A DNA stretch of 64,000 bases from Crambe crambe (GCA_963924555.1 OZ004591.1:3596001-3660000); one strand, 5' to 3'; shown: positions 24,305-36,258, counted from the stretch's first letter. The notes: generated by a model from the letters alone, not told the origin. Numbers and translations: made by a program.

Positions 24305-27300
24305 TTACACCAAATCAATGCGCCGGCCGGCTTCTAAACATAATTGTTTTATGATGTCTATGAGAACTTTCTTTTCTTCACTTAGGTCTGCTACTTGCTG
24401 ATATACATGGAGTATCTCTTCAGATTTGTCCCGGAGCTGTTTTTCTGTCACTGCTTTACTGTTCATTAGCCCTTGCAACATTATCGAGCTCTAAAAAAAG
24501 TAAATGGAGAAAAAAAACCAGTTGATCAACATGTGAATCAATCATTAGCTGCTGACCCATAGCCCTTGCAACATTATCAAGCTCTAAAAAAAGTAAATGG
24601 AGAAAAAAAAACCAGTTGATCGACATGTGAATCAATCATTAGCTGAAAGAACCAGTTCGACATGTGAATCATTAGCTGTTGACTCTTAACTGGTAGTGGT
24701 CTGGAGGGTTATCTTGGAGGCTACAAATGATATGTAGTCCTCTGTAATTTTAGTATTTTTTTGTAGTGAAACAGCATAGGAACCAGTAGACCCATATGAT
24801 GACTTGTTTGTAAGTGAAGCTACCTGCTGCTCCTGGTCATCCAAGATGTTTTGGTAATGTCCTTTTGACTCCTCTAACTGTTGCATAAGTTGCTGTTTCT
24901 GTTGTCTTAGTGCTCTCACTTCTTCCTCGTGTTCCATAGTAAATTGAGATTCAAGAAGCTCGTGTTCTTCCATTTTTGCTGCTAGAGTGTTTTCCAAGTC
25001 AATATACACTCTCTGCTGTTGATTAAGCTATCAAAGGGCAAGAGCAGTACAGTAGTTATCTTGCAGTCTTGCATGGCATAGCTACACAACCATCACTACT
25101 AGGTAATTATTATTGTGTACCTGATCTCTCAATTTATTGATTTCTTTCATTGACTCTGCAATGAGTTGTGAGTGATTGAGATCAATAGCATATTCTGGTA
25201 TAGATGTAGCGTTTGCATCAGAATTCAAGAGGTGCGAATAGAGCTCTCTAGCCTCAGCTGTATTCTTGGTTATTACCTCAATTGATGAAGTAAGCTCACT
25301 TGCATGCTGTCAAATAATAATAATAGCTCAGTATTAATTATTGTACATCACTAATGATTCATACCTGATCTGCTTCTTGTTCTAATCTGGACTCCAATTC
25401 TCTTGTTTTTCTTTGTAAGTCTTCCACCTTGTCTTTGGTTTGCCTCAACTCCTTATCCTTTTCGGCAAGTTTAATATTTGCTTCCTCGTTTGCAGCTCTA
25501 GCATGTCTTTCATTTCGCTTCATTATTTCAAGTTCATCTCTCAGTGAATGTATCACTTCTTCCTTTTGGAGAAGGACTTCATCTCTTCTTTCTTGAGTTT
25601 CATCTTGGTCTGCTATGACCTGACCTGAATCGGCATCCACTGTTACACTTCGGGAAGACAGTGTACTGCTGGATACTTGAGAACCATCATTTCCTTTGAT
25701 TGCCTGTTCAAGTTTTGATCTCAGTTCATCCATTTCAGCATCTTTTTCAATGTGGAGTTTAGTCAGTCTGTCCTGGGATTCATTAAGTTTATCCAAGCTA
25801 TGATGTGATGTCTCAAGCTCTAACTGTAGTTTACCCATCTCATCTTTATACATACTGACTTCATGGCGTGACTGATTCAAATCTGACTGCAACATTTCTA
25901 GAGCATTTGTATACTGAAGATCTTTATCTTTGAGAGACACACATATTGCAGCAAGTTTCACCTTAGCTTCATGTATCTTGAACTTGAATCTTGAAAGTGA
26001 TTGATTGCAGTTACTTTGAAGTGCATCAAATTGACTACCAAAACTTTCAGACAAATCCAAAGTTAATTTTCTAACTGCTTTATTCGCCTTTTCCTTCTCT
26101 GTTTGCAATTGGTGGATATTTTCATCCCTCTGTGAACATGCTTGTAAATGTGACAGATGTTCAGCAGACATCCACCGTCTCATTTTCTGAAGCTCAGCAT
26201 CCAGCATTGTGCTGTTTGATAAAAGTTTATGAATCAAATTCATTTCTGGGGAATCTTGTGTCTCTCCATCTTCTTCACTATTTGCTACTTTGGAGTCAAG
26301 TACTTTCTGTAATTCTTCAAGTTGTGATTGCATCTTTATAATGATTTCACCATGCCTGGAAGTATCTGGTGAAGTAGATGATCGCCTGTTAGGTGTCTGT
26401 ATAGGAATGAACTCATCACTTTCAGCTCCTTTCTGTAATTCAGCTTTTAGTAATGATATCTTGTTTTTATAGGCCGCTGCAGCTGACTTCAGTTGTGATA
26501 TTTCTTCCTGCAGTTTAATGACATTGGATTTTAATTGTGACACTTCATCATTCAGTCTGATCTCTTTGGCTTCAAGGAGTGCCTTTTGATCTCTGTATGT
26601 TCCTTCTTTCCTGTGCATATTATCAATCTGGCTTAATGTGGCCTCCAATTCATTTCTATTAATAACCATTTTGTTTCTGAGATCTTTTTCTCGCTTTTCA
26701 CTGGCTTGGAGTTGTTCTTCTAGCTTCTCTGCTATGGCACTATGCTTTGACTTCATCACTACTATTTCTTCTTGCAGCTGCTTTCTCTCTTTCATCAACT
26801 TCTCCGCACTGGCTTCCAGTTTCATGGCAGAATTTTCAGCATTTTCAAGCTTCCGACTGAGTATATTCACCTCCACTTCATGGGAACGCTGTTCACTTTC
26901 AAGCGTGTACTGCAATTCAGTTAGTTTTTCTGCAATCTCTGCCTTTTCTTCTTCTAATTTCAGAATTTGATCTTCTTGACTTTCACTGAAGTCCTCTAAC
27001 CTCTGTATGTCCTTCTTAAGGTGCACAATCGTCTCTCTCTGTTTCTTGAGCTCTTCAGTAAGAGTTAAATTTTTTTCTGTATGAAATAGAAACTGTTATG
27101 TCATCTATTGACGTAATATAATATACAACATACGTCGCTCCTGTGTTGACAGTTTTTCCTGGTGAAATTCTTCCATTAAACTTGCAGCTATAATGTGAAG
27201 TAGAGTGAGTGGAGTGCACTCGTAACATTACACTTATGCTCCTTACCTGATTCACCAAACACGTCATCATCAGATTCGGTTGTGCCATCACTTTCTGAGA

Positions 27301-30300
27301 GTTTTTCATCAACCATGTCTCCTTGGGAATCTTCATGCAAGTGTGAGTCGGGCACTTCATCGTGCATTGGTATCATGAAGTCAACTTCTTCCTCATTCCC
27401 TTCTTCCTGTAGAACTGGGTGATTTTGCTGGTTCACAGCCAAGTCAAGATCCATAGAAGTTGGAATGTGTGGATGTAGAGGCATTGATCTGCGATGGAAA
27501 TGGGAGCCTGAAAGAGGTCTATTTAGGCGCTTCCTGGTGTCACCTATTGAGTGCCTGTATATAAAAACAACAAATAAATATAATAACTGCTGCCATTTGA
27601 ATTTTTTTCTTTTTCTTACCGTTTCTTGGCACTGGAGGTTCTGGAAGGGCCTGCAAAGCTTTTAGATTTCTGCATTGATCTTTTCTGAGAAACATATTTC
27701 TGCTTCATTTTCTCATTTTCAGCCTTCAGTTCATCACATGAATCTTGAATCTCTCTTAGTTTTTCCTGTAGTTCAGTGATCAGTTCATTCTTTTCCGATA
27801 GTTCAATCTCCAGTTCTCCAATCCGAGATACTTGAGACCCATCATCTAACATATCATGGTCTGATCTGCTTCCTAGGTCTTTTTTCAGTGAAGCAATGGT
27901 CTTATCTTTCTTGATCAACTCCTTACGAGCCAAGTTTAACTGCTCTGTGATGTCTTCTGTATCGTCTTGAGCATATCTCAACTCTTGTCGTAATTTTTCT
28001 TCCTCTGATATGAATAAAAACAGGAATAACCATTAACTGCATAGCGAGGGAAACAGTGGATTCCATGATTCTTAAGAAGGCAACAGCTAATTAGTTCACT
28101 GTACCTTTTTTAAGCTCTTCCATTCTTCCTTCAATTTCTTTAATGGCATTAGAAGCTCTCTCTTGTAGTTGTAATGCTTCTTCTTGCTTTGTCCTCTCAA
28201 CTTCTTTGATACGCTCACTGTATTCCCTTTTTTGCTCTCTACAAAGAGAAAAGAAATTGTTACTCAGGATGAGGATAATAGTTACATAATTACATTACAG
28301 ACCGATGATATTCAGGGCTAGGATGTTCATAAGACGGTATGAATTTTGTTCCAACCTCCTCCTCCCCCCCCCCCTTCTCAATTAACGAAACATACTTAAT
28401 TTTTCTTTCTGATTTCTTTGTGACCATTTCAACATGTTCATCCCCTTCTGCTATGAGCTTCTGTTTTTCTTCCATGGTTCGATTGAGACTGCTTTTCAGC
28501 TTATCTCGTTCAAGTGATACGTGGTGAATTTTTGTCTTCAATGTCGAGATCTCATTCTTGAATGATTTAAGTGCCACATGGCGGAGAACTGTTTGCAATA
28601 TGAAATTATAAAGCTTAGACTTTTTTACAAACTCAGAGAATTATACCATTTTGTGATCTTCCTTCAGTAAGAATGGAACCTTCTAGTGTAGCTGTAACGT
28701 CATTGACACTGATACGGCCATTGGGGTCCACTGGCAGTGTCTGCAAAGTAATAATGTAGCAATTTAAAATTTTCCTGCTTAGTTAGGTAGCTGCTTAGTT
28801 AGGTAGCTGCTTAGTTAGGTAGCTGCTTAGTTAGGTAGCTGCTTAGTTAGGTAGCTGCTTAGTTAGGTAGCTGCTTAGTTAGGTAGCTGCTTAGTTAGGT
28901 AGCTGCTTAGTTAGGTAGCTGCTTAGTTAGGTAGCTGCTTAGTTAGGTAGCTATTTGTGTAGCTGACCTCAGTGACAACTTTTTCAAGACTCTGATCATT
29001 TGGTGCTTCAACACCTATATTCTGCCAAAAGGTGATGAGCTCATCAACTTTCACATAGCCAGATTGATTTGGGTCAATGGCTGTCAGTATATTAGCTGTT
29101 ATGAAAACCAAAATAAATAGTTGAAAGATACATAGAGTACATGCAATACAGTTGATTTAGTAAGACTTGCAACAGGCAGTAAAGCACTAGTGACCACATA
29201 TTATAATTTCTATTCACTCATTCCTCAGTAGTGGTCTCTTGTGATAACTCTGTTCTGGGAGCACTGACACTGCACTGTTGCAAGTCTTACTAAATCAACT
29301 GTATCACTCAGTTACCTGTCATACTGTGTTTTACAGAGGGTAATGTGAGTGGAGTTGAGGAAAGAGGAAGTGGTTTCGATCCATGATTAGGTGTACTGAA
29401 TGGTTCACCCAGTCTTGGAGGGGTTACCTATCATCAACCATTGCAAGGTAAATGTAGTGCAATTTGCTCTCCCACGCTGTTCTACTTACTTCACTGTATA
29501 CCCTCCTTAATGGTTGATGAATGGGAGTGGAAGCACCCACTTTAGAAGAATTTTTAATGTCTTGTAATCCTTGTGCAAATTCATTTACACTTATAGAACC
29601 TTTCTTCTCTTTATCAAGGTGGTTGAGTAAGGCCAATAATTCCTATGGATTATATATAATTGGACATAATATTTTAACTAAGGGTTACATGTATACCTGG
29701 AGTTCTTGAGGATCAGCTTTGACATGTTCACAAAGCTTAGCTACAGCTTCTTCATCAATTTCTTTAGTACTGCAGGCTGATTCCAATATGGATGCAACAT
29801 GAGATACTTCATTACTTCCATGTTTTGGAGATAATGGTGGTGAAGGCACTACAGTTTGAATGGAAAGACACGATATGTTGCACAGACTATTATGGCATGC
29901 AGCTCAGTCAGCAGAGTTGCAGTACTGACTTGGTACCATGGCACCCAAGTATGAAAACATTCTAGCAATTGTAGGTGATAATTATAAATACTTTTCTGAA
30001 GATGCCTTACTCTCTTTCACTCCTCTCAAGCCAGTACCAGTGTCTTCAAATAACAAATCTTCAGTTTCTATCCAGGAGAGGACCTTGGAACTACGCTTCA
30101 TTTGAGGACTATCCACAGACTCATCAGCATCAGTAAGGTACTTCATCTGAGAAGCCAAATCTGAACATAATAAATGATAGCTGTCATTATAGAATGCAAA
30201 CCAGCTCTCTAGTACCTGTAATATCATTTGAAGGTGGACGTTTAGTGACATGTGATTGTATTGGACTCAGCAAACTTATGTCAGTGTGATAACGTCGCAA

Positions 30301-30850
30301 AGTTGATGGCAGTGTCATTCTCCGGCGATTATGTCTCAGTACTACACCCCCCATGCTATCTCCAAATTTATAATCGCTTGGAGATGTAGGGGAAGTATTG
30401 ATATCTTTCTGATTGGTGGGTGATTGCACTGTAACAGAAGCCTCTGGTACTTGCTGGAATACCAACTCTGGCTGACTCAATTTCTGTTTCTTTGACATTG
30501 CTTTTCTTTCCAACTCGAACAGACACACAAAATCATCAAAGCTTACCTAAAACATAATACACAATAGTATAATGTGTGGGCGTTGAGCAGCTAACTAGCT
30601 ACACCCTCTTTTGTGGTTTTGGCTTATATTACTTCACCTTTCCATCCTTATCTCTGTCCAACTTTTCCATAAGCTCTGGAACTACTGACTCTTCGGTGTT
30701 TGGCATACTTTCAACTAGCTTTGTCAATTCTTCATAGCCAATGAAGCCTGTTTTTTCTGGGTCAAGAGTGTCGAAACAGCTGCGAAGATGATCCAAGTCC
30801 GCGTAGAAGGACCTTCGCTTCATACTTACTGCCATATCGTACAGTGCCAC
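24305..30850 (-). CDS. NIN: ninein / ninein-like centrosomal protein
   Basis: Ninein anchors microtubule minus ends at centrosomes. Seventeen exons join in frame to 1560 residues: 30850-30638, 30546-30216, 30160-30011, 29848-29697, 29642-29502, 29427-29316, 29095-28968, 28740-28647, 28588-28396, 28238-28105, 28004-27620, 27554-27247, 27187-27134, 27076-25365, 25306-25121, 25027-24824 and 24490-24305. EF-hand-like segments come first (DRDKDGKVSFDDF across exons 1-2; NHLDKEKKGSISVNEF; TAIDPNQSGYVKVDEL). The block VLRHVALKSFKNEI that follows matches the start of the ninein coiled coil, and HQPLRR fits the ninein YRQLKRH region. Exons 9-17 are almost wholly coiled coil. The length lies between human NINL (about 1380) and NIN (about 2090), and it may represent the state before those paralogues split. 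It is head-to-head with RNF7. Confidence 0.88.
24468..24679. repeat. tandem duplication of an intron end and exon start
   Basis: A unit of about 85-93 bp (24468-24551) recurs at 24561-24645, with a third partial copy at 24651-24679. Each full unit contains the polypyrimidine tract and AG acceptor of the last ninein intron plus the first 23 bases of the final exon. Confidence 0.85.
28775..28950. repeat. 16-bp minisatellite, eleven copies
   Basis: CTGCTTAGTTAGGTAG repeats eleven times with no variation I could see. It fills 176 of the 227 bp of ninein intron 7. Confidence 0.95.
29149..29301. mobile_element. 153-bp MITE with TA flanks
   Basis: Terminal inverted repeats starting CAGTTGATTTAGTAAGACTT match exactly for at least 27 bp at both ends and are flanked by TA on each side, as in Tc1/mariner-type MITEs. 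It lies in ninein intron 6. Confidence 0.85.
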
Positions 30851-31040
30851 TTACACACAAGATGGGTCATGAAAATTATAGACTGCAGTATTCATAGGCT
30901 ATTAGATGTTTGTTTGTCCGATATTTGCACCTTAGCAAGCAAGTACACACCCACTTATTGGAAAAATCATAGCGCATGCACAACCCCGCCCATCCTAGCT
31001 ATTTTTGTTGAGTAAGCAAAGTGATCTCTTTTCATTTAAT
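30851..31040. promoter_or_regulatory. bidirectional promoter region, ninein / RNF7
   Basis: 190 bp between divergent start codons. Contains GCGCATGCAC at 30972-30981, one base off the NRF1 palindrome. Confidence 0.6.
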
Positions 31041-31652
31041 ATGGATGTGGATATGGAAACTGAGACTCAAGGAGAGGCGTCAGCTTCATCTGTAGATTCC
31101 AAAAGTGAAGATAAAGCCAAGAACTTGAAGGGGAAGGTGTCATCTGGCCCTCTCTTCACGTTGAAAAAGTGGAATGCTGTGGCTATGTGGCAGTGGGATG
31201 TAGAATGTGATACGTGTGCTATTTGTAGAGTCCAAGTAATGGGTACGTATTAACTACTTAGTTTAACTAGCTACCCTAGTCCCTAGACTAATATCCCCAT
31301 ATATTACTCATTCACCATTCCAAATCACCACACCATTAATTTTCACTACTTATCCCCTGGTCTATAAAAGAACTCAGGGGGAGGGGGTTTGTGATAACAT
31401 AGACTGTACCAGTTATTTATTTGCTTGATAGATGCATGCTTGAGATGCCAGACAGATGGAAAACAGGAAGAATGTGTTGGTAAGTCTTTATAGTCCCTAA
31501 CTAACAGGATCTGGAATTTTCCCATTATTACAGTGGTATGGGGAGAGTGCAATCATTCTTTTCACAACTGCTGCATGCAACTCTGGATAAAGCAGAACAA
31601 TAGATGTCCTTTATGTCAGCAAGAATGGATTGTTCAAAGATTTGGAAGTTAA
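31041..31652 (+). CDS. RNF7: RING-box protein 2 (cullin-RING ligase subunit)
   Basis: RBX2/RNF7 is the RING subunit of CUL5-type ubiquitin ligases and recruits the E2. Three exons, 31041-31242, 31432-31479 and 31534-31652, give 122 residues. [51 protein letters not shown] and RCPLCQQEW follow the RBX2 order, with the full set of Cys and His ligands of the RBX-type [26 protein letters not shown] fits RBX2 rather than RBX1. The acidic N-terminal tail (about 45 residues) is somewhat longer than in humans (113 residues in total). AATAAA begins at 31654, two bases after the stop, so the 3' UTR should be very short. Confidence 0.95.
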
Positions 31653-31653
31653 A

Positions 31654-31659
31654 AATAAA
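31654..31659 (+). terminator. RNF7 polyadenylation signal
   Basis: AATAAA starting two bases after the RNF7 TAA. Confidence 0.55.
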
Positions 31660-31855
31660 GTCATCAATCATGTTTATGTATTTACAATGCTGGATTTGAA
31701 ATGTTTCTTAATCATAAGAATAATGCATGTAACAGCAGTGGGAATCAGGTGCTCACTATGTGACCAGTATGTATTATGGACGTCAATAGAATTTTGGCAG
31801 GTCTTTATGGCATAAAGTGTTTCATAATATAATTCTTACTGCTTTAGTGTAATTG

Positions 31856-34800
31856 TCAGACAGTATGTACAAATATTGTTTCTCTAGGATATAGTCCGTT
31901 GTGTTTCAAACTAGTGCTGTGATCCATGTCCAATACAGAACGTTTAGGAAAGTGAGTTATCACTTCATGTTCACTCATTTTCAGACCATGATCTTCTAAA
32001 AATCTGAACAATACCTGTAGGTTCAAAGTAAACAGGATAATCCTTTGTATATTCATAAGATCACCTTATACTAGCTATCAACCTGATCAGTCATGCATGC
32101 AAGGGGTACGCCAGAGTTCACTTATACATGACTGCATAGATCTTTACAGCTGATTCCTCTCTCTAGACAAAAGGCTAGGTTCCATTAGTTGGAAATTACA
32201 GTTCTGACAAATTTCCTATATATACGTTAGACATCGAGACCAAGGGATCTATGGTCTATTTAGAAACCTGAGAGCCCTGGGCTGTAGCGTCCCGAGCGCA
32301 GCAAGGGCGCTACTAAGGGCCCAAAGGTTTCTAAACAGACCGTAGATCCCGTTGGTTGAGGTGTCTAAGTTATTTAGACTATAGCCAATCACTTACTTCA
32401 ACACGCACTTGGAAACAATAACCATGGTTTTAAAATGCAACAAACATGAATCAGAGCACACCTAGAAACAATAACCGTGGTCACCGCGATGCGTTGCTAC
32501 AATTGGACCAATTGGAATGACCATCTTTATCGGGTTTTCTAAGTGCCAGCAGCACTTAGAGAACCCGCTCTAGAGGGACTCTACGGGATTTAGAGTCCCT
32601 CCAACTGACCAATCAGGTAACTGGCATGTGACTAGCTATAGTCTAATTTTGTTTATAAAACGTGTACGTACTGGGATAGGTACTAGCTTTGACTGTGAAT
32701 GGAAGGGGGTTGCTCACCTTAATTGGTTGTGAGGAAGGAAAACTCTTTTGTAATCGAGTACCATCAGGTAGTCTAAAGAGAATATGTGATTGGTCAACTG
32801 TGTGGTCCTCTATGGCAGTACAGTCGTCTTCATCGTGTCCGGATAACTGGTGTGAAGTAGCAAGCATTTTCCTGGGAGTATCATTTCTGCCTTTCCCCTT
32901 TCCTTTTCTTTTTTCTCCTTTTTTGGTGTTCCCATTTATTGTTATGCAATCATAAGGTTCCTTTTCTGTGCAGTTGTCTATCTTAGTTTGTGCCAGTTCA
33001 ATGTTATCAATGGCCGTGCACATTGGTTCTATATCAGTACGTAATTTTTTTGAGTCTTTCTTATAATGATGGCTTGAAAATCTTTTTCTACTCTTTACAT
33101 CCTTAACACCATCTGTATACGTTGAGTCGTACTTATTTACTGAGTCCCAACCACTTCTCTCTCTATCTACCTTTCTGTCAAATGAAGAAGATGGTCCTAT
33201 TGATCTTATATCACTTGCACTGCTATAAGTTTCAATGGAGGTACTCTCCTCGGGGGGGCTGAAGGAAATATATTCAATATCACTGTCGTCATCACTAAAT
33301 GGAATAGTGTTTGTGTCACTCTTTTGGGCACAAATATCATCAAGGGATGCTTTTATAGCTGCTTCGAGTTGAGATTCCTCTGATTGGTTGATGATGGTTT
33401 CCTATTAGAATAAATTTAATATAATAAAGAAAAAGGGCTGGTTGCCTGGGGAATGGGATTGATAACTATAGTTTGCCATAATATTGTGGAGTAAAAATTT
33501 CAAAATCCAATTTAAAGCAAGGGAACTTATGTTCACAAAATAAATTTCACACCATATGGTATTTCATGCATCCGAGACATTTACTTGATGCTGAAGTTCT
33601 TCATTTACTCTTCCATCTTCATAAGGATTGTTAATAATGAATTCTGATATTTCGCGAATGAAATCATCTGCTGTCATAGCGCCCCACGACATCATCTTCT
33701 CTCCTGTATGACAAAAAATATATTTAAAAAAATGCACAGACACCTTATGTACATGCGGGCATTATTTAGTGGTAGGAAGCTACTACATATCACAATACTA
33801 TGCAACTTGCTAACATGGGGTTAACCCAGTCACACTAGTTACTTGGCACAGTCCCTAAATCAGCTGCGTGGGACAGTACTGTCCATATCTATGCATGGGA
33901 GCCACCTAGTCAATATGTACTGGCAGTCCTTTTACAGTAGACATACCTGTTCTTGGGTCAATTATAGCAATGCAAGGATAGGAATTGACGTGGTACAGCT
34001 GCTTAAAACGTACACCATCATCATTAATCCGATGTATCTACACAGTCAGTATAATAGAGTACTTGATAGAGAAATAGCCGTGGAAATTTACAGGGGAATT
34101 CATATAGTTTATACCTCAACTTTTGAGACATGCTATATGCTACCTCTATTGCAGAAGTTAAATCCAATACCTGCAAAAAGATGAAATTCAACTTTATCAG
34201 TTCCTTGACATTGTGGTTGCTCCAAACATCTCTGTTCAGTATTTGTGAAGAGAATTCTTTGGAGTCCTGAAGATTCACAAGTAACCATCGCTTCTTCTGC
34301 TGACCAGCTAATCTAGCCTGATAGTTTATAAGGGAGAACATAATTATACACAGCCAGAGTTTTATATTATAGTGGTATAGGCACACCGACCTCATGGAAT
34401 GTTCCATTGAAGAGCAGATCAAATGGCGGACGAAAGAGCTCAGCAAGATTTCTCCTAGCAGCATCATTTTCATGCTTTCTGACATTACGAGAAGCAACAG
34501 CTATGAAAAATGATTAGAACACCATTTATTCCATTGCAAAGCTACTTGTCCCCAACATGCCAAATATTTACTTGAGTAATCCTGAAATGGGTCAAAAACT
34601 GTTTGTGGTAGCCTTCTTGAACGCAGTACCTTTCCTATGAATGCATCAAATATCATAGAGTAACTGATAATGAGAAAAAAGATCACAAACTAACGAGGAG
34701 GAGTTTCCCCGTCAATCAGGACACCACTTGTTTGTGGGATTGGCGCACGCACACCAAAACTGGATGATAGAGTATACAGTAAGTACACAGTCACGAAATT

Positions 34801-35063
34801 TTAACTCATATGTATTCATACATTTTCTCATAGCTGCTAGGGCTGAGCATGTTAGAAGATTGAGGTACTGAAGCAGCTGATCCAGAGTTATCAGAAGTAC
34901 TGGGATTATTAAGCCCTTCATTACTTTCCAATTGCATGCTTATAGCCATATTCAGATCACCAGCGCAGATATCCAAGTACCTTCTGGCTATTTCCTCTGA
35001 AACACCGGTAACTGACATAAAGTGCGCAACCTTCTCTTCCTCATCCATTACTTCAGTGGGCAT
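31856..35063 (-). CDS. UBXN7: UBX domain protein 7 (p97 adaptor)
   Basis: UBXN7 links p97/VCP to ubiquitinated substrates and cullin ligases. Nine exons give 559 residues: 35063-34822, 34759-34695, 34634-34572, 34500-34391, 34317-34171, 34037-33947, 33703-33585, 33401-32718 and 32014-31856. A UBA domain spans about residues 8-52 (VTGVSEEIARRYLDICAGDL). Next come VRAPIPQ, LAELFRPPFDL and the UAS domain (WLLVNLQDSKEF, ILNRDVWSN, SYPCIAIIDPRTG). A ubiquitin-interacting motif follows (SEESQLEAAIKASL, about 286-300), then a long Lys/Ser-rich linker. The C-terminal UBX domain runs from HILFRLPDGTRLQ to the end (FPKR, GLYPRETIFV). The domain order is exactly that of UBXN7. The linker is longer than the human one (489 residues in total). 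The last intron carries a mobile repeat. The WDR53 stop lies 53 bp upstream on the same strand. Confidence 0.93.
32267..32641 (+). mobile_element. hairpin-rich dispersed repeat, long copy
   Basis: Full-length partner of the copy at 7700-7893, in the last UBXN7 intron. It is built of nested inverted repeats: GGTCTATTTAGAAACC against GGTTTCTAAACAGACC around 32250-32345; CTAAGTGC against GCACTTAG near 32540-32560; and GGGACTCTA against TAGAGTCCC near 32575-32602. No coding capacity. Confidence 0.7.
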
Positions 35064-35116
35064 TATACAGAGTACATATTCTAGGTAAAGATCGTCAAAA
35101 AATATAATTCTGATAG

Positions 35117-36136
35117 CTAGCTGTATACAGAAATAGTGCCAGTAACATTGGCAGTAAAAATTACAATTGCTGGATCACAATATACTACATCGATCCAGTT
35201 GACTTTAGGTATTCCATCTATTTTTCTAACTAATAGCAATTCATGAGACATGCTATGATCTGTTCCACAGTTAAGTTTATGTATGCATATCACACCATCA
35301 TTGCCTGCTGACACCAAAAAACTTGAAAATGTTCCTTCAAGTTTGTTATCTTTATCAATACAACGAACACATGCCACACTAGCTGAATGAGGTTGTATCT
35401 GGCATATCAGATCTAATCTTTTAGGAGACTCGAAGGAATAAACAACCAAACGTCCATCTCCAAGTCCACATGCAATAAAATGTTGAGTGGGGAACATATC
35501 CAAACTATGAACCATAGGTGGATTAATCATCAGCATATCTTTAGATTGACTTATTGTTGAAACTTGAGCAATAAGACGACCACGACTGAAATCCCATTGC
35601 CCGATGCTAGAGTCCAGACCTCCAGAGAATAACTCCCAGTGTTTTCTTGCACTAAACTTAACAGTTGAACAGATATTGCCATGGAATCGAGAAAGGGTGC
35701 AAAGCAGTTCCTTCTGTGTAATATTTATAACTTTAATCTCACCACTGTCATCACAAGAACACATGTATGATCCCTTAGGATGGATGTCAATTTGGTTAAT
35801 TTCTTCCTTATTGAAGGAAAACTGATCTTCAAGTAATAAAGAAGTGATCATACTGCTTACAACATTATACTGATAAGTCAGTATCGTCTGATTTATAGAC
35901 AGAGCCAGCTTGGTACTTCGCGGAAATTGACAAATGCATGTCACACATCCTTCAATTGGGGTCTTCATTCTTTCATTCTTCAAGACTTCTTTGGATCCAA
36001 TTTTCAGCAACCAGATCATAATGCACGACTCATGGCCTGTAAGAAGATTGTTTTCTCGTGTAATGGAGACACACGATACTTCACTCTCATTTGTGCTCCA
36101 GTCATTGTGTAGCAGAGATGGAACCTCCATGAGCAT
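35117..36136 (-). CDS. WDR53: WD repeat protein, WDR53-like
   Basis: Intronless, 339 residues. The blocks EEINQIDIHPKGSYMCSCDD, SGEIKV, NICSTVKFS, FSGGLDSSIGQWDF, ACGLGDGRLVVYSF, VSAGNDGVICI and KVNWI follow human WDR53 from end to end, including the Glu-Glu-Ile-Asn start of the third blade. WDR53 proteins are small WD40 propellers thought to act as substrate receptors with DDB1-CUL4. I see no clear extra domain. The start at 36136 fits the head-to-head spacing to TCTP. The stop lies only 53 bp before the ATG of UBXN7, on the same strand. Confidence 0.85.
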   Translation of the reverse strand: MLMEVPSLLHNDWSTNESEVSCVSITRENNLLTGHESCIMIWLLKIGSKEVLKNERMKTPIEGCVTCICQFPRSTKLALSINQTILTYQYNVVSSMITSLLLEDQFSFNKEEINQIDIHPKGSYMCSCDDSGEIKVINITQKELLCTLSRFHGNICSTVKFSARKHWELFSGGLDSSIGQWDFSRGRLIAQVSTISQSKDMLMINPPMVHSLDMFPTQHFIACGLGDGRLVVYSFESPKRLDLICQIQPHSASVACVRCIDKDNKLEGTFSSFLVSAGNDGVICIHKLNCGTDHSMSHELLLVRKIDGIPKVNWIDVVYCDPAIVIFTANVTGTISVYS

Positions 36137-36258
36137 GTATTACGCATGCGCGTATGCGTAGGCATTTCCGCGGCCACGTGACAAATCTGACCTTTCAACT
36201 CTAAGAGTACTGGTTGGCTATTCTTGTAATCTATCTTGCTTTAAGCCCATCGGCAGAG
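36137..36258. promoter_or_regulatory. bidirectional promo region, WDR53 / TCTP
   Basis: 122 bp between divergent start codons. Contains CGCATGCGCG at 36143-36152 (NRF1-like) and GCCACGTGAC at 36173-36182 (E-box of the CACGTG type). Confidence 0.65.

Noticed and set aside
26132..26970. Plus-strand frames opposite the long ninein exon
   Set aside because: They are Ser/Leu/Phe-rich shadows of the Glu/Lys-rich coiled coil on the other strand.
28775..28950. Repeat array considered as CRISPR-like
   Set aside because: Units are contiguous with no spacers and lie in a eukaryotic intron.
34024..34170. Continuation of UBXN7 exon 5 past GTATTGG as coding sequence
   Set aside because: Joining 34171 to 34037 restores the UAS domain, while the read-through sequence matches nothing.
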